NCBI RefSeq assembly: GCF_000949865.1
Contig: NZ_JWJH01000013.1
Span: 1-64,000, forward strand
Length of the DNA stretch: 64,000 nucleotides
Direction of reading: 5' to 3'
Source: Rhizobium nepotum 39/7
Lineage (GTDB): Bacteria > Pseudomonadota > Alphaproteobacteria > Rhizobiales > Rhizobiaceae
Positions 34,565 to 43,480 of this stretch are shown here, piece by piece (positions within the stretch are counted from its first letter, which is position 1; the number at the start of each line of letters is the position of its first letter). The notes beneath the pieces were generated by a model that saw only the letters and a program-made list of their open reading frames with translations, was not told where the DNA came from and searched no databases. Both the position numbers and the translations under genes were made by a program.

Positions 34565-35458
34565 ATGGACACGCTCACCCGCATCCGCGCCTTTATCGAT
34601 GTCGTCGAAGCGGAGGGTTTTTCCGCCGCCGCCCGCAAGACCGGGCGTTCCAAGGCGCTTTTGTCCAAATATGTCCGGGAACTGGAGGATGATCTCGGCG
34701 CATTGCTTCTCAATCGCACCACCCGGCAATTCTCGCTGACCGAGGCCGGCCACACCTATTACCGCACCGCCTCCGATATTTTGAAGGAAATCGACAATCT
34801 CGCCGATCTCGTGCGCGAGAAGAATGCCGATCTGAAGGGCAAGCTCAGGATTTCGGTTCCCCGCACCTTCATCGACGCCGATGTCGGCCAGAGCCTCATC
34901 GATTTCGCCAAGGAAAACCCGGAACTAACGCTGGAAATCGTCGCCGATGACCGATTTGTCGATCTAATCGAGGAAGGCTTCGATCTTGCGGTTCGAATCA
35001 CCCGGCTGGAGGATTCGGGCCTCATCGCCCGCAAGCTTTCCGATTTCCGGGTCTATGCGGTGGCGACGGCGGATTTCGTGGCCAGGCACGGCCCGCTCGA
35101 TGGCCCGCAGGATTTTTCCCGCGTGCCCTTCATCATCGATACCAACACCCGCTTCCACAATACCGTGCGTTATTTCGAACCGGATGGCGGTTCGAACTCG
35201 GTCACGATCAGCGGGCCGATCGAGGTGAACAGCCCGCAGGCGACGCTGCGCGCAGCCCGTGCCGGGCTCGGCATCGCCATGGTGCCGGATTTCATCGCAA
35301 GGCCCTACATCCAGTCCGGCGAACTGGTGACGCTGTTCGACGACTATATTTCCAAGGACCGCGGCATCTACGCGGTCTATCCGCACCGCCGTTACCTGCC
35401 CGCCAAGGTGCGCAGCTTCGTGGACTATCTGTCAGCCTGGTTCAGGAAGAACGGGTGA
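34565..35458 (+). CDS. LysR-family transcriptional regulator
   Basis: 297 residues. The N-terminal helix-turn-helix is in AAARKTGRSKALLSKYVREL (residues ~20-40), followed by the linker helix and a substrate-binding domain (GKLRISVPRTFIDADVGQSL near 92, GLGIAMVPDFIARPYIQSGE near 240). The pattern places it near the CrgA/DsdC-like general group. GGAGG precedes the ATG. The target is not evident: it is divergent from the decarboxylase leader and convergent with the next operon. It could control an unlinked gene. Confidence 0.9.
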   Translation: MDTLTRIRAFIDVVEAEGFSAAARKTGRSKALLSKYVRELEDDLGALLLNRTTRQFSLTEAGHTYYRTASDILKEIDNLADLVREKNADLKGKLRISVPRTFIDADVGQSLIDFAKENPELTLEIVADDRFVDLIEEGFDLAVRITRLEDSGLIARKLSDFRVYAVATADFVARHGPLDGPQDFSRVPFIIDTNTRFHNTVRYFEPDGGSNSVTISGPIEVNSPQATLRAARAGLGIAMVPDFIARPYIQSGELVTLFDDYISKDRGIYAVYPHRRYLPAKVRSFVDYLSAWFRKNG

Positions 35459-35496
35459 AAAGCGGGGAACTGATGGCTTTCGCGAACCGTGCCTCA

Positions 35497-35560
35497 GTCA
35501 TGCCAGACTAACTCCGGCATCCAGCCACGGCGCGTCCGCGCCGTGAAAGGACTCTACTGC
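35497..35560 (+). repeat. palindromic intergenic repeat, copy 2
   Basis: Shares with the copy at 10850-10913 the blocks GTCATGCC-x-GACTA and GGCGCGTCyGCGCCGTGAA in the same order, here on the plus strand. The inner hairpin CACGGCGC-GTCC-GCGCCGTG (35526-35545) is perfect. It lies in the ~200-base gap between the convergent LysR and binding-protein genes. Confidence 0.65.
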
Positions 35561-35663
35561 GATCAAGGACTTGATCACGCTGGACCTCGGAACTAGTCCG
35601 GGGTGAGGAGTGCGGATGCAACGCCCGCCTTCCAGCGGCCGTCGCATAGCCGGACCCCGCTTA

Positions 35664-36617
35664 TCAGAACGGCGAATCCGGGAAGTAGAACTGCTCGGCA
35701 TTGTCCTTGGTGATCAAGGTCGCGTCGAGAATATACTCACCGGCAACCGGCACCTGGTCGTAGAAATGCCCGGCCGTCAGCTGCATGGCGGTCGCCACCA
35801 TCGCCGGCGGGTAGAGCACGTCGACAGGCACCAGCTTGTCGCCGTCCATGACCTTCTTGATCATGTCCTTGGAGCCCGCACCCGCAACGATGTACTGGAC
35901 ATCGGTGCGTTTCGCCTGCTGGATTGCCTCCAGCACGCCGATCGCCATGTCGTCGTCCTGACACCAGACCACGTCGATCTTCTTGTACTTCGTCAGATAG
36001 TCCTGCATCACGCGGAAAGCGTCGTCACGGTTCCAGTTGCCGTATTGGCGGTCGAGAACCTTGACGTTCGAGCCGGCGATACCCTTGTCGAACCCATCCT
36101 GGCGCTGCTGGTCGATCGGGATCGGCAGGCCGCGAATGACCACCACTTCCGCGTCAGGCGTGGTCTTCTTGATGTATTCGCCCGCCACTTGCCCGAGTGC
36201 CGGATTGTTACCCGCGACGTAAAGATCGCGGATCGAATTGTCGTTGACGCTCGGCGCGCGGTCAACGAGCGCGACGAAGGTGCCCTTGTCCTTGATTTCC
36301 TTGATGGCGTTGACGAGCGGATCGGGATCCGACGGCAGCACGACCAGTGCGTCCAGCCCCTGCACGGCAAGATCCTGAAGCGCGTTCGCCTGATTGGCGG
36401 CATCCGGCGAGGTCTTGACGATAATGTTCAGACCCGGATGCTCCTTCATCAGAAGCTTTGCCACCCGCTCGGCATGGTAAACGACGCCCGCCGTCCAGCC
36501 GTGGTCGGCTGCCGGGATGGATACGCCGATCGTGACCTTCTTGTCCTGCGCATGGGCAGAACCTGAAAGGACGACAGCCAGCGCGGCAAATGCCACGCCG
36601 ATGAATTTTCTACGCAT
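35664..36617 (-). CDS. ribose-type ABC transporter substrate-binding protein
   Basis: 317 residues. Signal peptide ends near AHAQD. The mature protein is a LacI-like periplasmic binding fold: KVTIGVSIPAADHGWTAGVV at the start, VQGLDALVVLPSDPDPL near 100, VWCQDDDMAIGVLEA near 225. It belongs to the CUT2 class (ribose/galactose/xylose binding). GGAGGAAA precedes the ATG. It heads a three-gene unit with permease and double ATPase genes; note the order here, with the double ATPase gene upstream on this strand. Substrate unknown. Confidence 0.9.
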   Translation of the reverse strand: MRRKFIGVAFAALAVVLSGSAHAQDKKVTIGVSIPAADHGWTAGVVYHAERVAKLLMKEHPGLNIIVKTSPDAANQANALQDLAVQGLDALVVLPSDPDPLVNAIKEIKDKGTFVALVDRAPSVNDNSIRDLYVAGNNPALGQVAGEYIKKTTPDAEVVVIRGLPIPIDQQRQDGFDKGIAGSNVKVLDRQYGNWNRDDAFRVMQDYLTKYKKIDVVWCQDDDMAIGVLEAIQQAKRTDVQYIVAGAGSKDMIKKVMDGDKLVPVDVLYPPAMVATAMQLTAGHFYDQVPVAGEYILDATLITKDNAEQFYFPDSPF

Positions 36618-36703
36618 AGTCTCTTTCCTCCCAAGACCGGGGCGTTCCTCCGCTTAACGACCGCGTCTGCCCCATAACGCGACCAAACTTCCCATCCTCC
36701 CTG

Positions 36704-37705
36704 CTACCTGCGGCTCAAAGAGCGCTGCACCAGCATGGCGATGATGATGATCGCGCCCTGAATGGCGCCGATCAGATATTCGCTGACGAAGTTCGACAGG
36801 ATCATGATGTTGCCGACGATCTCCAGAATGAAGGCGCCGCAAATCGTACCCCAGATGCGCCCGACGCCGCCCCGCAGCGCCGTGCCGCCGACGACGACGG
36901 CGGTGATGGCCTGCAGCTCCCACAACATGCCTGTCGTGGCAGAGGTAGAGGCGAGGCGCGGCACGTAAAGCAAAACCGCGACGGCAACACAAAGCCCCTG
37001 AACCACATAGGCAATCGTGCGTACCCGGACGACCGAAATACCGGAATAACGCGCTACATCCTCGCTGGAACCGACCGCAGTCAGATGCCTGCCGTAACGG
37101 GTGCGATAAAGCACGAAGGCGGCGATGGCGGCGGTGACGAAGATGACGATCACCGGGACAGGCACACCGAAGACGTTGCCGAAATAGACCGGGCGATAAA
37201 GCGCCTGGATTTCCGGGTTGCGTAGCGTGATCGCCCCGCCCTGCGACAACCAGGTGGTCAGCCCGCGATAAATGCCCATGGTACCGAGCGTGGCAATGAA
37301 GGGTTCGATGCGGCCGATGGTGGTGATGAGACCATTGGCCAGCCCGCAGGCCGCACCGATGGCTATAGCCAGCGCCATGGCGGCGAGCAGCATCGCCAGC
37401 GGATGCGCGATGACGCCGCTGTTCATGAACAGGATCATCAGGCTGGCGACGAAAGCCACCATCGCGCCGACGGACAGATCAAGCCCACCGGAGGTGATGA
37501 CATAGGTGGCGCCAAGCGCAATGATGGCGATGAAAGCGCTGCGGGTCACGACATTCAGCAGATTGTCGATGCCGATGAAATTCGGATTGGCGATAGCGCC
37601 GAGAACCAGAAGCAGAGCCAGCGCCACGAACGGCGCGACAGCGCGCAGGTCCCAGTCCTTCGAGGTCTTCGGCGTTTTGCCGTTATCAAGTGCGGCCTCA
37701 GTCAT
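36704..37705 (-). CDS. ribose-type ABC transporter permease
   Basis: 333 residues with about eight to ten hydrophobic segments. The CUT2 permease signatures GGLDLSVGAMVAF near residue 70 and GGTALRGGVGRIWGTICGAF near 270 are clear. GAGGGGAAAA precedes the ATG. It lies 36 bases after the ATPase gene and 86 bases before the binding-protein gene on the minus strand. Confidence 0.92.
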   Translation of the reverse strand: MTEAALDNGKTPKTSKDWDLRAVAPFVALALLLVLGAIANPNFIGIDNLLNVVTRSAFIAIIALGATYVITSGGLDLSVGAMVAFVASLMILFMNSGVIAHPLAMLLAAMALAIAIGAACGLANGLITTIGRIEPFIATLGTMGIYRGLTTWLSQGGAITLRNPEIQALYRPVYFGNVFGVPVPVIVIFVTAAIAAFVLYRTRYGRHLTAVGSSEDVARYSGISVVRVRTIAYVVQGLCVAVAVLLYVPRLASTSATTGMLWELQAITAVVVGGTALRGGVGRIWGTICGAFILEIVGNIMILSNFVSEYLIGAIQGAIIIIAMLVQRSLSRR

Positions 37706-37741
37706 TTTTCCCCTCAGTCTTCTTCCCGTCAGGCATTGCCC

Positions 37742-39265
37742 TCAGGCAACCTCTTGCGTGTGAACGCCCGTCGCAAGCGCCACGATATCGTTTTCGGTCA
37801 TGCGTTCCCCCGTTACCTCGCCGACGATCCTGCCGGAGCGCATCACAAGCACGCGGTCGCAAATGCCGATCAGTTCCGGCATTTCCGAAGAGACGACGAT
37901 GATCGATCTCCCCTCGTCCGCAAGCTTCGCGATAAAGCGGTAGATCTGCTCCTTCGTGCCGATATCGATGCCACGCGTCGGCTCGTCGATGATGACGATG
38001 GACGGATCGAGCAGCATCATCTTGGCGAGCAGCAGCTTCTGCTGGTTGCCACCGGAAAGCTGGCCGGCGAGCAAATCCTTGCTGCCCGTGCGGATATCGA
38101 AATCACGCACAGCATCGTCGAGCGCTTGCGTCTCCCGGCGGGTATCGATCTGGAACAACCGGCTGAATTTGCCGAGCGAGGCAAGCGTGAGATTGACCCG
38201 CAAATCCTTCGTCAGCAGCAATCCCTTGCCCTTGCGGTCCTCGCTCAGATAAACGATGCCGGCCTTCAGGCTGTCTTCAGCCTTTGCGAAATGTACCGGC
38301 TTGCCGAGATGACGGATCGTCCCCCGCCCTGGACGCAGGCCAAGTACGCCCTCCATAAGTTCCGTTCTGCCCGCACCGACGAGACCTGCGAAACCGAGGA
38401 TTTCTCCCCTGCGCAGGCTGAAACCGGCATCCTGCGCATAACCGGGAACGGTGAAATGCTCCACCTGCAGGACAGGCTCATGCTCGCCGCCGGCATTTCG
38501 GTCCGGATAGAGCTTGGCCACATCGCGCCCCACCATCAGCCGCGCCATATCGGCCGGCTCAAGCGCCGATGCCGGGTGCGAAGCGACCAGCCTGCCATCG
38601 CGCAGGACCGTCACCCGGTCGGCGATCTCCTTCACTTCCGGTAGCCGGTGCGAAATATAAAGCACGGCCACGCCCTTTGCCCTGATGTCGCGAATGACGT
38701 TCAGCAGCGCATCGGTTTCGATGGGTGTGAGGCTCGCGGTCGGCTCGTCGAAAATGACGACGCGATGCGGCACGAGCAGAACGCGGGCAATCTGCACCAG
38801 TTGCCGCTGGGCAATCGACAGACTGCCGACGATGGCGTCCGGATCGACCGTGCTGCCGAGATCGGCTATCGCCTTGCGGGCGCCGATGCGCATGGCGCGG
38901 TCGTCCATCATCGGACCTCTACGCAATTCGCGACCCAGATAGATATTCTGAGCCACCGTCAGATCGGGAGCCAGCAATATTTCCTGATGCACGAGAACGA
39001 TGCCGCGATGTTCGGCGTCAACCGGGCCGCTCAGCGTAACGGCCTCGCCGTCGATCCGGATTTCACCACCCGACGGCTTCTCATTGCCGGCAAGCAGCTT
39101 CATCAGCGTCGACTTGCCAGCGCCATTCTCGCCGATGATGGCGTGAACCTCACCGGCGCGCACGGCAATCTCTATATCCTTCAGAACCTGTACCGGGCCG
39201 AAGGATTTGGACAGCCCGACAGTCTCTATAAGAACCTGATCTGGAGATTCGTCAGCATAAGCCAT
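37742..39265 (-). CDS. ribose-type ABC transporter ATP-binding protein (two nucleotide-binding domains)
   Basis: About 507 residues, the normal size of RbsA/MglA-type tandem ATPases. First domain: Walker A GENGAGKST near 40, signature LSIAQRQLVQIARVL, Walker B VVIFDEPTASLT. Second domain: degenerate P-loop GLVGAGRTE near 285, signature LSGGNQQKLLLAKMM, Walker B IVIIDEPTRGIDIG. The ATG at 39265 is preferred over a GTG nine bases up; both have only weak ribosome sites. First gene of the operon. Confidence 0.92.
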   Translation of the reverse strand: MAYADESPDQVLIETVGLSKSFGPVQVLKDIEIAVRAGEVHAIIGENGAGKSTLMKLLAGNEKPSGGEIRIDGEAVTLSGPVDAEHRGIVLVHQEILLAPDLTVAQNIYLGRELRRGPMMDDRAMRIGARKAIADLGSTVDPDAIVGSLSIAQRQLVQIARVLLVPHRVVIFDEPTASLTPIETDALLNVIRDIRAKGVAVLYISHRLPEVKEIADRVTVLRDGRLVASHPASALEPADMARLMVGRDVAKLYPDRNAGGEHEPVLQVEHFTVPGYAQDAGFSLRRGEILGFAGLVGAGRTELMEGVLGLRPGRGTIRHLGKPVHFAKAEDSLKAGIVYLSEDRKGKGLLLTKDLRVNLTLASLGKFSRLFQIDTRRETQALDDAVRDFDIRTGSKDLLAGQLSGGNQQKLLLAKMMLLDPSIVIIDEPTRGIDIGTKEQIYRFIAKLADEGRSIIVVSSEMPELIGICDRVLVMRSGRIVGEVTGERMTENDIVALATGVHTQEVA

Positions 39266-39463
39266 TGCCGTCACCGGTATCCGGCACGAATGAAAGGCGC
39301 CTGCGTCTCGGTTTTACTTGAAATGACCATATGCGAACTCCTCCCAAAGCTCTTGAGAAGAAGCTAACGTCCGTTTTGAGGTACGTAAAGCAAATTTCGC
39401 TGGCCTTTTGGAATACACTCAAATTTGACCAGGATGACAACGCGAACGCCGCGCCGCCTGCGC

Positions 39464-40969
39464 TCAGAAGAGGCGTTTCACGGACGTGATTTCTGGTGGC
39501 GGAGAGGTCTTCGTCACGTCGCTATTATCGGCAGACCTGTTGCGCTGTGCGGCATAATAGGCATTTTTCTGTTCGTACATATGCATATCGGCACGGCGCA
39601 CCAGCGATTCCATCGTCTCGCCGGTCTCGCTGGTCGCCACACCCAATGAAAGACTGAGCGGCGCACTGGAGTAAAACTGGTTGTTTATCTTCAGCAGTTC
39701 GTAAACGGTTTCGACCATCGCGGCGGCGATCTGTTTGTCAGCGCCGGGCAAAAGGATCGCAAATTCATCGCCGCCGATGCGCGCGGCATGGTTCGGCGCG
39801 GTGACGACGCCGTTCAGGACCTCGCCCAGGCGTCGCAACAACGCATCGCCGGCATCGTGTCCGAGCTTGTCGTTGGCATCCTTCAGGCCGTTGAGATCGA
39901 TGACGATGGCCGAAACGGGTCGGAGCGCGCTGCGCTCCAGCCTGTTCATCTCGTCCGAATAGAAGGCGCGATTGTGCAGCTTGGTCAGCACATCATGCTT
40001 GCCGAGATATTCGAGATAGGCTTCCGCCTTCTTGCGCGCCGTAATGTCCGTCAGCGCCACCTGCACCAGCGACCAATCATGTTCATGGCCGGGGAAAACG
40101 GAAAAATGCAGCAAGACATGTCGCTCCGAACCATCCAGCGCATAGTTCACCACCTCGCGATGGTGATTGAGATTGCCGTTCCAAAGCTCCATCAGCTGTT
40201 CGCGGAAAGGCTTTTCCATTTCACCACGGAAAATATCGCCAAGCCGCTGCAACAGAACCTGCCGGTCCGGCGCGCAAAACAGGTCCAGCGTCGCCCGGTT
40301 GACGTCGATCACGCGGATTTCGCTCATGCATTGCCGCACGAATTCGGGATGCACATCCATGAACACCCGGAAGTCGACGATGCCGCGTTCCCTGACCTCC
40401 TCGATCAACCGCCGCACCCGGCTGAAATCCTCCACCCACAGGGAGACCGGCGAATGCTTGAACATGCCTTCGGCATAACGGCGGTTGAAAAGCTCCTTGC
40501 GGCGGGCTTCCTCGCGTTCCGTCACATCCTCGGTGGTCAGGAGCAGCCGTCCCAGCGTCCGTTCGTGGCCCGGAATGACCGCACCGCGCAGCTGGATATC
40601 CAGCCGCTTGCCGCCAATCGAATAATTGACGGCATTGCTGATGAATTCCGTCTTGCCGACCCACAACTCGGAAAGCTCGTTCACATGGCTTTCGAGCATG
40701 TCATCGCGGAAAATCCGGTGCAGATTGTCGACGAGATGCGCCTTATCCCGCGCCTCGAACAATTCCAGCGTCTTCGCATTGACCTGAATTACGCGGATTT
40801 TCTGCGAGCAGGTCGCCACCCGTGACAAATCTTCCAGCAGAAACGCCCGGATATCCTCGACGCCCTGCTGCCGCCAGATGTCGAACTGGCCCTTCACCTC
40901 GCTGAAATCCTCAATCCACATCGCCACAGGGGCGAGATCGAAGATATTGGTATCGATCGTTTCAATCAT
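39464..40969 (-). CDS. diguanylate cyclase with two PAS-like domains
   Basis: 501 residues from the ATG at 40969; further up the only in-frame start is TTG. Two tandem sensor repeats share the pattern PVxxWxEDFS...IRVIxVNxxTLxLF (residues ~10-130 and ~145-265), pointing to an internal duplication. The GGDEF domain follows (~330-490) with RIGGDEFAIL and GVATSETG. The position five residues before GGDEF lacks the RxxD inhibitory site. No membrane segment, so it is a soluble sensor making cyclic di-GMP. It stands alone between the ABC operon and the bicupin gene. Confidence 0.9.
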   Translation of the reverse strand: MIETIDTNIFDLAPVAMWIEDFSEVKGQFDIWRQQGVEDIRAFLLEDLSRVATCSQKIRVIQVNAKTLELFEARDKAHLVDNLHRIFRDDMLESHVNELSELWVGKTEFISNAVNYSIGGKRLDIQLRGAVIPGHERTLGRLLLTTEDVTEREEARRKELFNRRYAEGMFKHSPVSLWVEDFSRVRRLIEEVRERGIVDFRVFMDVHPEFVRQCMSEIRVIDVNRATLDLFCAPDRQVLLQRLGDIFRGEMEKPFREQLMELWNGNLNHHREVVNYALDGSERHVLLHFSVFPGHEHDWSLVQVALTDITARKKAEAYLEYLGKHDVLTKLHNRAFYSDEMNRLERSALRPVSAIVIDLNGLKDANDKLGHDAGDALLRRLGEVLNGVVTAPNHAARIGGDEFAILLPGADKQIAAAMVETVYELLKINNQFYSSAPLSLSLGVATSETGETMESLVRRADMHMYEQKNAYYAAQRNRSADNSDVTKTSPPPEITSVKRLF

Positions 40970-41090
40970 ACGGGCGGTCTTCTTAAGGATAGATGCGGGA
41001 GAGCGGATACCGAATGCCGAAATCGTGCGAGACAGCAATGGCTGCCCGCATATCCGGATTTATTAGGGATATTCGATTTAACGCAAGCCC

Positions 41091-41121
41091 TTATCGCGCA
41101 AGCCACCGGATTGCGCGATAA
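41091..41121. terminator. hairpin between bicupin and diguanylate cyclase genes
   Basis: TTATCGCGCAA-gccaccgga-TTGCGCGATAA, a perfect 11-base inverted repeat 28 bases past the bicupin stop. Probable terminator for that minus-strand gene. Confidence 0.55.
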
Positions 41122-41148
41122 ATCTCGGTTTCGCCACGATGCCGCCCG

Positions 41149-41973
41149 TTACCAGAGCTTCACGTGCCGGTTCACATCCTTGTAGAGCAGGTAGCGGAAC
41201 CGGCCCGGCCCGCCCGCATAACAGGCCTGCGGGCAATAGGCGCGCAGCCACATGAAATCGCCGGCCTGCACTTCTACCCAATCCTCGTTCAACCGGTAGA
41301 CGGCCTTGCCTTCCAGCACGTAGAGGCCGTGTTCCATCACATGGGTTTCCATGAAGGGAATGGTCGCACCCGGCTCCAGACTGACGATGTTGAGATGCAT
41401 GTCGTAACGCACGTCTTCGGGATCGATAAACCGGGTGGTCGCCCATTTTCCGTCAGTGTCAGGCATCGCCGACAAAGCGTGCTCATCCTCATGCGTGAAG
41501 ATCGCCGGCGGCGGCTCCAGACCGTCCACCGCCTGAAACGCCTTGCGAACCCAATGGAACTTCACGGATGTTTTGCCCGAATTGCGCAGCTGCCAGTGCG
41601 AACCGGCGGGCAGGAAAGCGAAGGAGCCCTCCCGCAACGCATGCCGCGCGCCCTCGAACTCCACGGTCATTTCACCGTCCACGACAAAGATCGCCGCCTC
41701 TGCCCTCTCATCGGGCTCCGGCCGCTCACTGCCGCCGCCGGGCTGCACTTCTACGATGTATTGCGCAAACGTCTCGGAAAAGCCTGTCATTGGCCGGGCG
41801 ATGATCCAGGCCCGCGTGCCGGTCCAGTGCGGCAGCACACTTGTCACGATATCGGACATCACGGTTTTGGGGATGACCGCATAAGCGGTCTTGAATACAG
41901 CTTTGCTCGACAGCAGTTCCGTCTGCCCCGGCAGACCGCCCATATCCGAATAATATTTCTTCATTTCAGCCAT
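41149..41973 (-). CDS. (S)-ureidoglycine aminohydrolase-like bicupin
   Basis: 274 residues from the ATG at 41973 with GGAG just upstream; ATG at 41964 is an alternative. Two cupin halves are visible: AIFVVDGEMTVEFEGARHAL near 100 with LPAGSHWQLRN, and VSLEPGATIPFMETHVMEHG near 205 with VLEGKAVYRLNEDWVEVQAG, carrying the His/Glu metal ligands. The start PKTVMSDIVTSVLPHWTGT fits the YlbA/UGHY family, which releases ammonia from (S)-ureidoglycine in allantoin breakdown using Mn(II). No other purine-degradation gene is in the window. Confidence 0.85.
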   Translation of the reverse strand: MAEMKKYYSDMGGLPGQTELLSSKAVFKTAYAVIPKTVMSDIVTSVLPHWTGTRAWIIARPMTGFSETFAQYIVEVQPGGGSERPEPDERAEAAIFVVDGEMTVEFEGARHALREGSFAFLPAGSHWQLRNSGKTSVKFHWVRKAFQAVDGLEPPPAIFTHEDEHALSAMPDTDGKWATTRFIDPEDVRYDMHLNIVSLEPGATIPFMETHVMEHGLYVLEGKAVYRLNEDWVEVQAGDFMWLRAYCPQACYAGGPGRFRYLLYKDVNRHVKLW

Positions 41974-42116
41974 TCCACTCCGCAACGCATTTCGCGCGAA
42001 TTCTTAGGCCTGCGGCGGCGTTTAATCAAATAGTTATTGGCGTGCGCAGGGCTTGCCGCCCGCATGGCAAAATGCGGGCCGCCTATTTCGCCCAGACATG
42101 CGAAACGAAGTCCGGA

Positions 42117-43163
42117 TCAGCCCTTTTTGCGCATCGTGGCGTAAACGATATTGTGGTTTTCGCCGAAGAACACCTCCGCTTCGATGCTTGCGGGATCGGC
42201 GCTGGCGTTGACGATCCGCCACATATCCGCTTTCGAGCGCAACAACAGCGCCCAGTTCATGAAGGTTTCCATGTAGCCGTCGACCACGATATCCTCGGAG
42301 AAGTTGGCGAAGAGGAACATTCCGCCGGGCTTCAGCATCTCCATGCAGCGCCGCGTGAGCTTGATCGCCACCCTGTCGTTCAGATAGTCGTAGAGGCCGG
42401 CGGCATAGACCAGATCGAATGTGCCGAGGTCTTGAGAACGCAGGACGATATCGCGCACGGAGCCGTCGATCGCCTCGATGCAGCTGCCGTTGAAATCACG
42501 GGCGACGGAACCGACGCTGAGGGGGTCCTGATCGAGCGCCACCCAGCGCCGGATGCCGCCTTCTTTCAACGCCATGGATGCATCCGCCTCGCGCAGATGT
42601 CCCGACGCGATGGTGAGGATCTCCGTCTCGTTCCCATGCCGGGCCGCAGCCTCGTCAACGAACCGCGTCAGCAGATCCCGCCGCTCGCGGACGGCGACCG
42701 AGGAACTGGCGTCCTTCGTATAGTCGTAAAGAGCCGCGCCAAGCGGCGTGGCGGTCTTCACTATGTCGGCGACGCTGTCGTGACCATAGATGAAGTCGAG
42801 AAGCTGGGCATCGCCCGAATAACCTCTCGGTTTTTCAAACGACCAGCGCGTGAAGGGATCTTCTAGGAAATAGTCGGACACGGAGTGATTCTGCACCAGA
42901 GGAATCAGCTCTGCCCACACGCTGGAGTGGAGCTTCTCCCGCAGGCCATGCAGAGCACCCGCTGTTCGATGTATTATCTCGCGTGCTGAAACACCATTTT
43001 CAAATTGCTGTTGTGCCAATTCAAGAATGATCGCGACCTCTGCTTTCGCAACTGCGAAATGCTCATCGAACGTTTCCATTTTCCGTGCAAAAATCTCTTT
43101 TGCGACAGTATCCGGTGTGATCAGACTTGCTCCGTCCAGATTTCTTTTCTTTACCTGCCTCAC
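42117..43163 (-). CDS. PhcB-like SAM-dependent methyltransferase
   Basis: 348 residues from the GTG at 43163, chosen for GGAGG five bases upstream; GTG at 43184 is also open. The N-terminal helical part carries DPFTRWSFEKPRGYSGDAQL near 110, the block I associate with proteins annotated as 3-hydroxypalmitic acid methyl ester (3-OH-PAME) synthases. A class I methyltransferase fold follows: ILTIASGHLREAD near 190, VALDQDPLSV, FDLVYAAGLYDYLNDRVA, LKPGGMFLFANFS. If it works like PhcB, it methylates a hydroxy fatty acid to make a diffusible signal. It diverges from a GGDEF-EAL gene. Confidence 0.75.
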   Translation of the reverse strand: MRQVKKRNLDGASLITPDTVAKEIFARKMETFDEHFAVAKAEVAIILELAQQQFENGVSAREIIHRTAGALHGLREKLHSSVWAELIPLVQNHSVSDYFLEDPFTRWSFEKPRGYSGDAQLLDFIYGHDSVADIVKTATPLGAALYDYTKDASSSVAVRERRDLLTRFVDEAAARHGNETEILTIASGHLREADASMALKEGGIRRWVALDQDPLSVGSVARDFNGSCIEAIDGSVRDIVLRSQDLGTFDLVYAAGLYDYLNDRVAIKLTRRCMEMLKPGGMFLFANFSEDIVVDGYMETFMNWALLLRSKADMWRIVNASADPASIEAEVFFGENHNIVYATMRKKG

Positions 43164-43480
43164 TTCAGCCTCCAGTATTAACACATTGTTAACTATACGT
43201 TTCTGGGAGACGGAAGGCCACTCGCTTTCGATTTTTGAGCGGTGTAGGGATAGATTACTTTATTAGCGTATTTTTTTGGCCACACTCATGGGCCGGAGGA
43301 GAAAGCGGATACGCGATTCAGCGAAACTTAATGTTGCGAGCGTATGATGCGCTCTTCCTTTCCATGTTTTCCGCCCGCATGGGGAGAGATCGGCAGGAAC
43401 TCGCGTTTTGCGCGAAAGTACACGCAAAAGTGGAATAAGCAGTTACTTGATAAAGTATACGCAACACTATGGGAAAGTGC
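43164..43480. other. divergent promoter region of methyltransferase and GGDEF-EAL genes
   Basis: About 300 bases with no gene. TTAAC-ACATT-GTTAA at 43178-43192 is a small palindrome next to the methyltransferase start and may be an operator. The region is AT-richer than its surroundings. Confidence 0.35.
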
